From UBA8337 sp965221415 (GTDB lineage Bacteria; Pseudomonadota; Alphaproteobacteria; RS24), in NCBI GenBank assembly GCA_965221415.1, contig OZ244887.1, positions 1,550,001 to 1,614,000 of the forward strand: a DNA stretch of 64,000 nt, written 5' to 3'. Each line of letters opens with the position of its first letter. Positions within the stretch are counted from its first letter, which is position 1. The translations under genes were made by a program, and so were the position numbers. The notes beneath the pieces were generated by a model. It was not told the DNA's origin and ran no database searches. It saw only the letters and a program-made list of their open reading frames with translations. Shown here piece after piece: positions 9,241 to 17,963 of the stretch.

Positions 9241-9333
9241 ACTATTTTCCGCAACAATCACACCAAAGCACTAGTATAGACCTCGTTAGCCTAGTATAAA
9301 GCCAGAAGTTTTAATGTGTAGCAGTAAGTAATC

Positions 9334-10383
9334 ATGTCTCAAACGCCCATAGCAACCGCAAATAGCGATACATCGGAGAATCCGATTTACGGATATCTCA
9401 ATGAGTTGCCCAAAAAGCACCGTATCTCAGATTTTCACATGCGCGCGGGCAATCCGCTGGCCATTCGGTCGAATGGCGATATCGATATTCTGGCCGACTA
9501 TCCGATTACCCACGCCCTGCTCGATGATTTCTTCCGTTCAGAACTGGACGAGGATTCATATAATCACTTCTGCGAAACCAAAGACATCGACTTTGCCGTC
9601 ACGGTGAACGGCAATCGCTTTCGCGCCAATGGCTATCATACCCTGCACGGTTGGGCGCTCATATTGCGCACAATTGTCTCGGAAATCCCCGATATTGACC
9701 AATTAGGTCTGCCCCCTGCCGTGCATGAAGTGCTCAAAGCCAAACAAGGCTTAGTCTTGGTGACGGGTCAAACGGGCTCGGGCAAATCAACATCGCTGGC
9801 GGCGATGATTAACAAGATTAACCGCGAGCGCGCAACGCACATCATCACCATCGAAGACCCCGTGGAGTTTGTCCATGCGGGCATCAAATCGATTATCTCG
9901 CAGCGCGAGATTGGCCGCGACACAATGAGCTTCTCCAGCGCGCTCAAGGGTGCCTTGCGCGAAGACCCCGACATTATTCTGCTCGGTGAAATGCGCGACT
10001 ACGAGACGATTTCGCTCGCCCTCACAGCCGCAGAAACTGGCCATCTTGTGTTTGGCACATTGCATACCTCAAGTGCGGCGCAAACCATCAATCGGATTAT
10101 CGACGCCTTTCCCGCAGAAGAACAATCCCAAGCGCGCTCCATGATTGCCTCATCTTTGCAGCTCGTGATGACGCAGCAATTATTGAAACGCAAAGCTGGC
10201 GGACGCATCGGCGCTTTTGAAGTGATGGTCTGCGTGCCTGCCGTGCGCAACCTCATCCGCGAAGATAAAATCCCGCAAATCGCCACGACCATGCAAACTG
10301 GCGCGCAATTCGGCATGATCACCATGGATAGATATATCGATGAACTCGAAAAGCAGAAGCTCATCATTCCTGAAGACGAGTAA
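9334..10383 (+). CDS. pilT: type IV pilus retraction ATPase PilT
   Basis: Hexameric ATPase (349 residues) that powers pilus retraction. It has an N-terminal PAS-like domain (~20-110) and a RecA-like core. Walker A is GQTGSGKST (~residue 145), the Walker B region is DIILLGEMRD, the His box is GHLVFGTLHT and the C-terminal PilT-type motif is AVRNLIRED. Length and motifs fit PilT rather than PilB, which is separate at 23-25 kb. A retraction motor means the system is a true dynamic type IVa-like pilus and not only a type II secretion system. Its end overlaps the convergent ligase gene by 20 bases. Confidence 0.93.
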   Translation: MSQTPIATANSDTSENPIYGYLNELPKKHRISDFHMRAGNPLAIRSNGDIDILADYPITHALLDDFFRSELDEDSYNHFCETKDIDFAVTVNGNRFRANGYHTLHGWALILRTIVSEIPDIDQLGLPPAVHEVLKAKQGLVLVTGQTGSGKSTSLAAMINKINRERATHIITIEDPVEFVHAGIKSIISQREIGRDTMSFSSALKGALREDPDIILLGEMRDYETISLALTAAETGHLVFGTLHTSSAAQTINRIIDAFPAEEQSQARSMIASSLQLVMTQQLLKRKAGGRIGAFEVMVCVPAVRNLIREDKIPQIATTMQTGAQFGMITMDRYIDELEKQKLIIPEDE

Positions 10384-12145
10384 GAGCCACCACTTCGTCA
10401 AGAGTGTGACGATACATGGCCGCACGCTCAGGGTCAAAATAGGCCGTGCGCTGCACCAGTTTCTCTATCCGATGCACATCCCCCGCCTCGGCATAAAGCT
10501 GCAAGCTCAAATCCCAAACTGGCGCATGCGCATAAAATCGCACCACATTTTCTTCAAAAGCAGGAATCGCCACATGCTTCAAAAAGCCAATATTCTTTTC
10601 GGCCAGAGTTTTCTGCGCCAGTCGCAAATCCGACATCGCGCGCATCCGCCGACCAATAACAGGATGCCCAACGCCCGCGCTTTGGTAGCGTTGCTCAACA
10701 TATTGCGCAAGCGGTAACGGTGCCGAAGCCACAAACTCAATCGCCGAGCGATAAACCGTCACACTCATAGAAATGGCAATAAAAGCCACCCCACCACAAA
10801 ACGCCACTATCGACATATAGGCAGGATAACCAATCAAGCGGAGCTTCGCGGGCGCAAATTTTATCTGCCGCACCACCAGTGTGTTTTGTGAGCCCGCTAC
10901 AAGCGCAATCGCCAACATAAAATAATGCGACCCCGACGCAATATACGGATATTCGGTTTGGCTATGCAGCATAATCGGGCTTACCAGTGCCATAACCAAC
11001 CAACGATGCGCGCTAAATCGTAAAATCATATAGGCCAAATAAGCAAACGGCGCGAGCAATACCACAGCACCAAACAGACCCGCCTCAGACAATACGTGCA
11101 AGACCAAATTATGCGGTATCGTCACCACGGGATGAAACGTCAGATTTTCAGCGATTCCATAACGCGCATAATGCGTCATATAACTCGACAGATAACTGCC
11201 AATACCATGCCCAAATAAAGGAGCTTCCAAAAACGACCGCCACGCAATAACCCACATCGTCCAACGGGTGCGCACCGACATGCTATCGCCGCCCCAATCC
11301 GTCACCGCAGAGGCTTTGATAAAATCAACCGCTTGCAGCCCAACAACCAGCCCATACGCTGCCGCCAACACAGCTAAATACACCGCGAAATTGCGCCGCG
11401 TCTTTAGCGTCGCATCGGTTGCACGCGCCACATGCACGGCCATAAAGATAAGCCCGATAAGCATGCCCAACACACCCGTTTTGCTGTGCATCACTGGAAA
11501 CTCAAGCGCGTAGAAACCCACCAGAGCCAAAATCGCAAGGCGCATCCAGCGCTGCATGGATAAGAAAGTCGCCGCCCACCCGCCAAGCAAAAGCAAGCAT
11601 GCGAGAAAAGAGCCAAACAAATTATATTGCCCAAAGCCTGCATATGATTTGGTCAATAAAGGCGGCCAAGAAATAGAAGGACTCATACCCGCAAGAGCCC
11701 CCATAAGAGGATGAGTGTGCAGAAAATGCGGCACGTATTGTGACAAAAATGCCGCGAGCGACAGCACAATAAACCATGCCCAGTCATTTTGTTTGAGCGG
11801 ATGCTGCATCAGCCCGCCGACCAATAAGGCAAAGCCGAGCAACATGCCCGGCAAGAACAAATGCCCTGCATGCAACCCCTCAAACGAGCCGATAATATTG
11901 AGTGCCAGAACCCAAAACGCGCCCACGACGGGCATCAGCAGGCTGAACGCGAGCGGGTACGACCAAACCACCGTCCCCATACGCATCGGTTGCCACCACA
12001 ACAGAGCAACGCCGCCAGCGAGGGCGACCCATGCGAGCAGATTGCGCGAGACATAAGTCTCGCCGAAATCTGGCAAGTGGATATTAAACGCGACGGCAAA
12101 TAGGCCAAGCCCCACCAAAATAAGGGGCGAAATACGCATAGTCAT
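10364..12145 (-). CDS. O-antigen ligase / PglL-type O-oligosaccharyltransferase
   Basis: Polytopic membrane protein (593 residues, about 11-13 hydrophobic segments) of the Wzy_C superfamily. The large periplasmic loop carries FGHGIGSYLSSY and TIPHNLVLHVLSEAGLFGAV, with the HN-(F/L)-L---E-G pattern of PglL/PilO pilin O-glycosylating ligases. PglL moves a glycan from a lipid carrier to Ser/Thr of pilin in the periplasm; WaaL-type ligases use lipid A instead. Its place directly after the main pilin gene favours the pilin substrate, but sequence alone does not exclude an O-antigen ligase. The C-terminal ~130 residues are soluble and helical. Confidence 0.78.
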   Translation of the reverse strand: MTMRISPLILVGLGLFAVAFNIHLPDFGETYVSRNLLAWVALAGGVALLWWQPMRMGTVVWSYPLAFSLLMPVVGAFWVLALNIIGSFEGLHAGHLFLPGMLLGFALLVGGLMQHPLKQNDWAWFIVLSLAAFLSQYVPHFLHTHPLMGALAGMSPSISWPPLLTKSYAGFGQYNLFGSFLACLLLLGGWAATFLSMQRWMRLAILALVGFYALEFPVMHSKTGVLGMLIGLIFMAVHVARATDATLKTRRNFAVYLAVLAAAYGLVVGLQAVDFIKASAVTDWGGDSMSVRTRWTMWVIAWRSFLEAPLFGHGIGSYLSSYMTHYARYGIAENLTFHPVVTIPHNLVLHVLSEAGLFGAVVLLAPFAYLAYMILRFSAHRWLVMALVSPIMLHSQTEYPYIASGSHYFMLAIALVAGSQNTLVVRQIKFAPAKLRLIGYPAYMSIVAFCGGVAFIAISMSVTVYRSAIEFVASAPLPLAQYVEQRYQSAGVGHPVIGRRMRAMSDLRLAQKTLAEKNIGFLKHVAIPAFEENVVRFYAHAPVWDLSLQLYAEAGDVHRIEKLVQRTAYFDPERAAMYRHTLDEVVALTRLQE

Positions 12146-12157
12146 TTGATTATCTCA

Positions 12158-12193
12158 AAAAAGAAGGGGTGCTGTGGTTGGCACAACACCCCC
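12158..12193 (-). terminator. intrinsic terminator after the pilin gene
   Basis: On the minus strand a hairpin with an 11-bp stem (one mismatch, GGGGTGTTGTG against its partner, 5-base loop) is followed by CTTCTTTTTT. It lies between the pilin stop and the ligase start, so most transcription of the pilin should end here and the downstream ligase would be expressed at a lower level. Confidence 0.85.
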
Positions 12194-12221
12194 CTTCATC
12201 ATCAGCTCAAAGAGCGACGCC

Positions 12222-12788
12222 TTACCAATTTGTGATGGTTGCGTCGCGCTTGGTCAGATTGTCTGTATCGTCTGAGCCTCTGGCGCAGAACCAAACATCA
12301 ATATGCTTAACTGTGCCGCTGACATTAACGATAATGTCGCCTTCTTTGGCACCGGTAAAGGTCGTGTCACAGTCTGCATCGTCGGCGATGGCTGTCGCGA
12401 TGGCCGCACCGTAAATCGCAGTCGACCCTGTACGAGAGGCATCATAAGGATTTTTGAAACTCTCAAACGGATTTCCTGCCGACGCAAAAGTGCCAAAGCA
12501 CCCTGCCGAAGCGACCGCGGAGGCGGCTGTTGTGTCACCTGGCGTATTGCCTGCACTGACACCGCAGACGACGGGGTCCATATCAATGCCTGCCGCACGG
12601 ACTGTCTTGGAATTAATCAACCATTGATGAACGGCTTTCGCATTTGCATCGGTGACTGATTTTTTTGTGCTGTCGATATAACCTTGATACCCAACAACCC
12701 CAACGGCTGCTAACACACCAATAATGGCTACGACGACTAACAATTCAATGAGGCTAAAGCCTCTTTCGCTTACTACACGATTATTCAT
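12222..12788 (-). CDS. major type IV pilin
   Basis: Type IVa pilin of 188 residues, the likely main filament subunit. MNNRVVSERGFSLIELLVVV gives a 10-residue leader ending in Gly, then Phe+1 and Glu+5. The hydrophobic helix AIIGVLAAVGVVGYQGYID follows. Cys pairs (VVCGVS/AGCFGT and DADCDT/WFCARG) could form two disulphides, including the C-terminal D-region loop. The ATG is preceded by a strong AGGAGAG. It has its own terminator and lies next to a PglL-like ligase, both as expected for an abundant, possibly glycosylated pilin. An upstream in-frame GTG/ATG region is not needed. Confidence 0.92.
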   Translation of the reverse strand: MNNRVVSERGFSLIELLVVVAIIGVLAAVGVVGYQGYIDSTKKSVTDANAKAVHQWLINSKTVRAAGIDMDPVVCGVSAGNTPGDTTAASAVASAGCFGTFASAGNPFESFKNPYDASRTGSTAIYGAAIATAIADDADCDTTFTGAKEGDIIVNVSGTVKHIDVWFCARGSDDTDNLTKRDATITNW

Positions 12789-12954
12789 GGGGAACTCTCC
12801 TATAACTATACTTACGCTCATACGCAAAACCCAATCTGCAGAGTAAACGTCAAAATTGTCACCATTGCAAGCCAGTTTGGAATAATATGCTGAAGTGTTA
12901 TATAAAAACCGCTATTGTATCCGTGGTATAGTGGAGTATCGGTAGAGTATAGAT

Positions 12955-13524
12955 ATGGCTTTTCAATTTAAACGCGATAAAAGTAACAACCTACTACTTA
13001 TACTTGTAGGTGACATTGATCTCGAGGTTACGCCCGATATCAAGGCGCAACTTATGAGCCAAATGGAGGATTCCCGCGCCGTCGAGATAGACGCGGCCAA
13101 TATCAGCTATCTGGATAGCTCGGGCGTTTCAATCTTGATTATCGCCATGCAGACCTGCAAGCAGAAGAAAATCGAACTGCGCATCAGCAAGATAAGCGAC
13201 GAAGCGCTGCGCGTCTTGCAGTTGGCGAAACTCGACAAAATATTACCTATCGGCGCGGCCACGGGGCCGGCGCAAATGGTCGATATTGATGTTTTCTCGA
13301 ATGTCGGCAAGGCGGATAGCGCCATCGCCGATACAATGATGGAACCCGCCCCCGCTCTAGATGAAGACGAAGATTTGATTGCGGCTCTATCGAACAGCGA
13401 GCCGAGCGGTGATATGGCCGCACCCGAACCAGAACCAACACCAGAGCCAGACCCCGACCCGCCGCAACAGACTGATGATACGGATAGCGGCACGGGCGAC
13501 TTCACCCCCGGCACATTTAACTAG
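12955..13524 (+). CDS. STAS-domain anti-sigma-factor antagonist (RsbV-like) with acidic tail
   Basis: Cytoplasmic STAS protein (189 residues) for partner switching. Residues ~1-100 form the STAS fold, with the phosphorylatable Ser in YLDSSGVSILI. The rest is a linker and a Pro/Glu/Asp-rich tail (PEPEPTPEPDPDPP) not usual in RsbV. In the known systems the unphosphorylated antagonist binds the anti-sigma kinase and frees its target. The next gene begins one base after this stop and encodes both the phosphatase and a kinase-like domain, so the two proteins very likely act on each other. It diverges from the pilin gene. Confidence 0.85.
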   Translation: MAFQFKRDKSNNLLLILVGDIDLEVTPDIKAQLMSQMEDSRAVEIDAANISYLDSSGVSILIIAMQTCKQKKIELRISKISDEALRVLQLAKLDKILPIGAATGPAQMVDIDVFSNVGKADSAIADTMMEPAPALDEDEDLIAALSNSEPSGDMAAPEPEPTPEPDPDPPQQTDDTDSGTGDFTPGTFN

Positions 13525-13525
13525 G

Positions 13526-15172
13526 ATGCCGACCGCCAGTCCCCAGCTTGATATTATCTATCGGATGATGTCTGCCTTTGCCTCTAGTTCCGATATCACC
13601 AAGACTTTGAACGAGGGGCTTGATTATATTCGCGAGGAGATTGGCGCGGAGGCGGCGAGTTTTTTCTATCTGAACGAGGCGCGCGATATTTTAAAATGCG
13701 AGGCTTGCATCGGGCCGATTGATATTACGGGTCTTGAGGTGCCGGCTGACACGGGCATTGTCGGGGCGGTGACGCAAAGCGATGAGATGCGCTTTGTTCC
13801 CGACACCGCCGCCGATAGCGATTTCACTGGCGCGGTGGATGCCGAGACGGGCTTTGAAACCAAGTCGATGATTTGCGTGCCGGTTTCGGGAAATGGTCGC
13901 ACATTTGGCGCGTTGCAGCTTATCAATCGGCGCGACGGGCAGCTGTTCAGCGAAGCGGACGCGACGCTGGTCTCGGTTTATGGCAAGAGCGCGGCACTGG
14001 CACTGGCGAATTCGCAGATGACCCAGCGGATGATTGAGGCGGATGCGTTTCAGCATGATTTGCAGATGGCGTCGCGGGTTCAGGAGAGTCTGTTTCCTGT
14101 GCCGCAATATGATTTCATCCATGGGGTGAATATTCCGAAGAAGGGCGTGTCGGGCGATTTGTATGATTATGTCATGCGCGATGAGATGTTGTATTTTTGC
14201 ATGGCGGATGTGTCGGGCAAGGGCACGGACGCGGCGCTGATTATGGCCAAGACGATTTCGCTGTTTCGCTCGATGAGCCGCGACAAGCCCGAGGTCAACG
14301 AGTTGGCGGCGCGCATCAATACCGAGCTGGTCGAGACGGCCTTTAGCGGCATGTTCGCGACCGCGATTATTGGCCGCTACACGCCCGCGAACGGCGCGAT
14401 GACGTGCTGCAATGCAGGCCACGAACCCGCCCTCCTGCTTGATATGCAGGGCGCGGTGCGATATGTCGAGGCCAGTCTGCATCCCCTCGGTATCGCCGAT
14501 TTCGCCGCCGCCGATATAGCGGTCGAGCAGCACGACCTCTCGCAGCAACGCTTCTTTTGCTATTCCGATGGCATCACCGAAGCCGAAGTCAACGGGCAAA
14601 TGCTCGGCGCAGAAAAGCTCGCAGCTATTTTGGTCGCGCAGATGGATATGCCCATCCGCACACAAATCGACCACAGCCTGCAAGCCGTGCGCCAAAAGGC
14701 CGAAGTGCTATCCGATGATTTGACTCTGTTGGGTTTGGGCTGCGCACCAATCGAGCGTGATGAAGCGGCGGATGACGCACCGCTATTCAATCTGTCGCTT
14801 ATCAACGAAGTGCAAGAATTGCGCCGCCTGCGTCGCGAAATCAAACACAGCCTCACCGACACGCCCGCGCAAAACATCATCGCCAATGTATGCCTCGCGG
14901 TCGCCGAAGCCACGCAGAATATTATCTGCCACGCCTTCCCATCCCACACGGCAGGGCGCATCGAAATAGCAGGCCATCTCTGCCAAAATCATCTGCATGT
15001 CAGCCTGATTGACTCAGCACCGCTTATCGATATCGACCAAATCAAACCAAGAGACCTAGAGGATATACGCGAACACGGCCTCGGCACGCATTTCATTTTG
15101 GAAATCACCCAAGATGCCCACTGGTGGCACGATGGCGGACGCAATCGGCTCGATATGACTTTTAGTCTTTAG
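13526..15172 (+). CDS. GAF - PP2C (RsbU/SpoIIE) phosphatase - HATPase (RsbW-like) fusion
   Basis: Three-part signalling protein (548 residues). A GAF sensor (~10-165) is followed by a SpoIIE/RsbU-type PP2C phosphatase (~195-390, metal Asp in MADVSGKGTDAA and CYSDGITEAE). A C-terminal HATPase_c domain of the RsbW anti-sigma kinase type (~415-548) has the N-box VAEATQNIICHAF and a glycine-rich HGLGTHFI. In Bacillus these are separate proteins that dephosphorylate and phosphorylate RsbV. Here both activities sit in one chain beside the STAS gene. The ATG lies one base past the preceding stop with no clear Shine-Dalgarno, suggesting coupled translation. The final target is unknown; no sigma factor lies nearby. 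Confidence 0.88.
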   Translation: MPTASPQLDIIYRMMSAFASSSDITKTLNEGLDYIREEIGAEAASFFYLNEARDILKCEACIGPIDITGLEVPADTGIVGAVTQSDEMRFVPDTAADSDFTGAVDAETGFETKSMICVPVSGNGRTFGALQLINRRDGQLFSEADATLVSVYGKSAALALANSQMTQRMIEADAFQHDLQMASRVQESLFPVPQYDFIHGVNIPKKGVSGDLYDYVMRDEMLYFCMADVSGKGTDAALIMAKTISLFRSMSRDKPEVNELAARINTELVETAFSGMFATAIIGRYTPANGAMTCCNAGHEPALLLDMQGAVRYVEASLHPLGIADFAAADIAVEQHDLSQQRFFCYSDGITEAEVNGQMLGAEKLAAILVAQMDMPIRTQIDHSLQAVRQKAEVLSDDLTLLGLGCAPIERDEAADDAPLFNLSLINEVQELRRLRREIKHSLTDTPAQNIIANVCLAVAEATQNIICHAFPSHTAGRIEIAGHLCQNHLHVSLIDSAPLIDIDQIKPRDLEDIREHGLGTHFILEITQDAHWWHDGGRNRLDMTFSL

Positions 15173-15887
15173 TTTTAACCGCTGGATCATAGCAGCCTCT
15201 GTAATCTTTTGCTTTACATACCTCGGCAAGCTTCTTGGCTTTAGAGCGTTCGACATGGCCCATCGTTTTTATCTTCATCAACTTCTTTCTTGATTTGTCT
15301 GCACTCTCATGCCCAGATGATGCGGCAATGTCAAACCACATATACGCAGCGATATTGTTCCGTTGCACGCCTTTTCCGTCGCGATACCTCACACCCAGAT
15401 TGTTTTGTGCCTCGACATGCCCCTGTTCAGCCGCAAGCTTAATCCATTTTGCCGCCTCCTTATCATTCTGCGGCACGCCCAGTCCTTCATCGTATAACTT
15501 ACCCAGAAGATACTGAGCATCGACGTTGTCTTGTTTGGCCGCACTCCTGAACTCCATCGCTGCTTTCTCATAATTCCGTGCCACACCTTCTCCGTCGCGG
15601 TACTTCACACCCAGAGCGAGTTGAGCCTTGGCGACCCCTTGGTCAGCCGCCCATTCGGTTACAAACTCGTAGAACGGTAGGTATTTGCTCAAGATACCAC
15701 CCTGTTCGTCATCCCAACTAGAATAAACGCCGGCAGAGATGCCAGCAGAGATAAGGACGGAAACAGAAGTGAGAGCGACCATAATCTTTCCGAGCAGGAA
15801 GACGGCCGCTGCCTCTACTACTCCTTTAATGACCAGTTCCAACCCTGCGCGTAGTACGGGGGTTATGTTTTTTATTATTTCTTTCAT
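15162..15887 (-). CDS. Sel1-repeat protein with N-terminal membrane segment
   Basis: Protein of 241 residues with a hydrophobic N-terminal stretch (~15-55, likely one or two membrane helices) and then three or four Sel1-like TPR repeats, for example AQYLLGKLYDEGLGVPQND and AQNNLGVRYRDGKGVQ. The C-terminus KLAEVCKAKDYRGC matches the LAREC-KDYKGC end of the next two proteins, so all three are paralogues. Sel1 repeats are protein-binding scaffolds, often periplasmic or cell-envelope adaptors. It converges with the phosphatase gene, with an 11-base overlap. Function unknown. Confidence 0.8.
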   Translation of the reverse strand: MKEIIKNITPVLRAGLELVIKGVVEAAAVFLLGKIMVALTSVSVLISAGISAGVYSSWDDEQGGILSKYLPFYEFVTEWAADQGVAKAQLALGVKYRDGEGVARNYEKAAMEFRSAAKQDNVDAQYLLGKLYDEGLGVPQNDKEAAKWIKLAAEQGHVEAQNNLGVRYRDGKGVQRNNIAAYMWFDIAASSGHESADKSRKKLMKIKTMGHVERSKAKKLAEVCKAKDYRGCYDPAVKTKD

Positions 15888-15955
15888 GGAAAAAAGCTAG
15901 CACATTTTAGGCGAGCTGCAAAATTTCCTCGCGCAAGGCGCGAAGTGATAGGTTT

Positions 15956-16765
15956 TCAGCAGCCTTTGTAGTCTTTTGCGACACACTCACGGGCGAGCTT
16001 TTGGGCAACAGAAATGTCAGCACGGGTCATCAGGTCTATCAAATCATCTCTCAATTCAACGGCCGCCTCATCCCCAGATGAAGCGGCAATATTTGTCCAC
16101 ATATGCCCATAAACAGTGTCTTGGGGTACACCTTCCCCTTTGACATAGTTCAACCCCAGATTGTATTGAGCCTTGGCATATCCCTGTTCGGCTGCACGCT
16201 TATACCATTCCACCGCCATCTTATCATCTTGCGGCACACCTTGTCCGTTGCTGTACAGCACACCCAGATTATTTTGAGCGACGGCAACCCCCTGTTCGGC
16301 GGCAAGCTTGTACCACTTCACCGCCACCTTATGATTCTGCGGCACACCTTGCCCTTTGGCGTACATCACGCCCAGATTGTTTTGAGCACCAGCAAACCCC
16401 TGTTCGGCAGAAAGTCTGAACCATTTCACCGCCATCTTATCATCTTGCGGCACACCTTCTCCGTCACGGTACATTTCACCCAGATTGTGTTGAGAATCGG
16501 TGTTCCCCTGTTCAGCCGAGCGTCTATACCATTTGACCGCTATCTTATCATCCTGCGGGACACCATGCCCTCTGTCATACATCCAACCTAGAATATACTG
16601 AGCATTAGCATCCCCCTGTTTGGCAAGTGGTGTCAATTCGCGCAGCGCGGTAGCGTAATCACCTTTTTTGTAAGCAACAGCACCTTTTCGTAAATTCGCC
16701 GCCGAAGCAAAAAACGCAGGCAAGCAAAACGAAATGACGAGGAGTGTGAGGGCTATTTTTTTCAT
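15956..16765 (-). CDS. secreted Sel1-repeat protein
   Basis: Protein of 269 residues with a clear signal peptide (MKKIALTLLVISFCLPAFFA, cut near ASAA). About six Sel1 repeats of 36 residues follow, each with the A-NNLG-MY--G-GVPQD pattern, ending RECVAKDYKGC. It is expected in the periplasm. It lies 3 bases downstream of the next Sel1 gene on the same strand, so the two form an operon. The closely similar repeats (VPQDDKMAVKW and VPQDDKMAVEW) point to recent repeat expansion. Function unknown; such proteins often bridge other envelope proteins. Confidence 0.85.
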   Translation of the reverse strand: MKKIALTLLVISFCLPAFFASAANLRKGAVAYKKGDYATALRELTPLAKQGDANAQYILGWMYDRGHGVPQDDKIAVKWYRRSAEQGNTDSQHNLGEMYRDGEGVPQDDKMAVKWFRLSAEQGFAGAQNNLGVMYAKGQGVPQNHKVAVKWYKLAAEQGVAVAQNNLGVLYSNGQGVPQDDKMAVEWYKRAAEQGYAKAQYNLGLNYVKGEGVPQDTVYGHMWTNIAASSGDEAAVELRDDLIDLMTRADISVAQKLARECVAKDYKGC

Positions 16766-16768
16766 TTT

Positions 16769-17371
16769 CTAACAGCCTTTGTAATTCTTTTCGGTACATT
16801 CACGGGCAAGCCTTTGGGCGGCAACGAGATTGGCACGGGTCATGTCTTCTGCCAACTCATCTCTAGATTCTGCTGCATCTTCATCCCCAGATGATGCAGC
16901 AATATTATACCACATATGCGCATAGACAGTGTCTTGCAGCACACCTTCTCCTTCTTCATACATCGCGCCCAGATTGTATTGAGCAAAATCGTTGCCCTGT
17001 TCGGCTGCGCGTCTATACCACTCCACCGCCATCTTATCATCTTGCGGCACACCGCGTCCTTCTCCGTACATCACGCCCAGATTGTTCTGAGCCTTAGCAT
17101 TCCCCTGCTCGGCAGAAAGCCTGTACCACTTCAACGCCACTGTATAATCCTGCGGCACACCTTGTCCTTTGGCGTACATCAGAGCCAGATTGTATTGAGC
17201 ATCGACATCCCCCTGTTCGGCAAGTGGTGTCCATTCACGCAAAGCCGTGGCGTAGTCACCTTTTTCGTGAGCAGCGAAACCTCTTTCAAAATCCGTATTC
17301 CGATTAAGATAAACAGCGACACCAGACAGAATGAGGAACAGTGTGAGTAGTGTGAGGGCTATTTTTTTCAT
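16769..17371 (-). CDS. Sel1-repeat protein, N-terminally anchored or secreted
   Basis: Protein of 200 residues. MKKIALTLLTLFLILSGVAV is nearly the same signal/anchor as in the neighbouring Sel1 protein. No clear cleavage site follows (YLNRNTDFERGFAAHEKGDY), so it may stay membrane-anchored. About four Sel1 repeats end in RECTEKNYKGC. It is the first gene of the two-gene Sel1 operon. Paralogy with the two downstream genes is obvious. Function unknown. Confidence 0.83.
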   Translation of the reverse strand: MKKIALTLLTLFLILSGVAVYLNRNTDFERGFAAHEKGDYATALREWTPLAEQGDVDAQYNLALMYAKGQGVPQDYTVALKWYRLSAEQGNAKAQNNLGVMYGEGRGVPQDDKMAVEWYRRAAEQGNDFAQYNLGAMYEEGEGVLQDTVYAHMWYNIAASSGDEDAAESRDELAEDMTRANLVAAQRLARECTEKNYKGC

Positions 17372-17445
17372 TATTTTTCTCTAGCTTTTCTATTTTTTCA
17401 CGAGAAAAGCTAGCATGTAAAAACAGAACTGACAAAGAAAACGGG

Positions 17446-17862
17446 CTAGCACCATCCCGTGCGCGAGCCGCCCGCATAAGGCTGCGCAAGACCTTGCGCC
17501 ATTAGCGCGTCTTTAAGGCGCGGCGCAGACACGAGCAATCTGCCATATTTGCCCCGTTCACCGGTAATGTGAAACGCCCCGTTTTGCTGCATATAGGCGA
17601 TTGTCACCGCCTTTGCTTGTTGTGCGAGTGCCTTTTCGTGGCTGCACTTGCCCCTTATTTCGGGGGTATCGAACCCTGCAAAGCGTATCTTTTGCTCCTG
17701 CAAAAAAGACGGTGCATTGGCAAAAAACAGCGTGCATGTGTCGCCATCATAGCAATCCAACAGCGTGGCTTCATAGGCATCACTGGCTGCATCTGCGCGT
17801 GGCGCAATATGCACACCAAAGAAAAATAAACTAACAACAAATACACTAATTATTCTTTTCAT
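17446..17862 (-). CDS. secreted thermonuclease-like (SNase) protein
   Basis: Small protein of 138 residues with a signal peptide (to about ADAAS) and a staphylococcal-nuclease fold. LLDCYDGDTCTLFF supplies the calcium-binding Asp. IRFAGFDTPEIRGKC holds the first catalytic Arg and the Asp, and HITGERGKYGRLLVS holds the second Arg region. It is near the minimum length of the family. It probably cleaves DNA or RNA in the periplasm or outside the cell. With a retractile pilus nearby, a role in nutrient use of DNA is possible, but that is only inference. Confidence 0.87.
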   Translation of the reverse strand: MKRIISVFVVSLFFFGVHIAPRADAASDAYEATLLDCYDGDTCTLFFANAPSFLQEQKIRFAGFDTPEIRGKCSHEKALAQQAKAVTIAYMQQNGAFHITGERGKYGRLLVSAPRLKDALMAQGLAQPYAGGSRTGWC

Positions 17863-17963
17863 AAGAAAAAACCTTGCATCTTTTATAATGATTCATAAGC
17901 AAACAACGAATCTAACGACCAAAAAATGATGGTCAAGCATAAATTTTCAAACAAAAAAGAGTT

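Noticed and set aside
13691..14695. Long open frame on the minus strand opposite the GAF-PP2C gene (about 334 residues)
   Set aside because: His/Arg-rich shadow of a gene whose catalytic motifs are clear.
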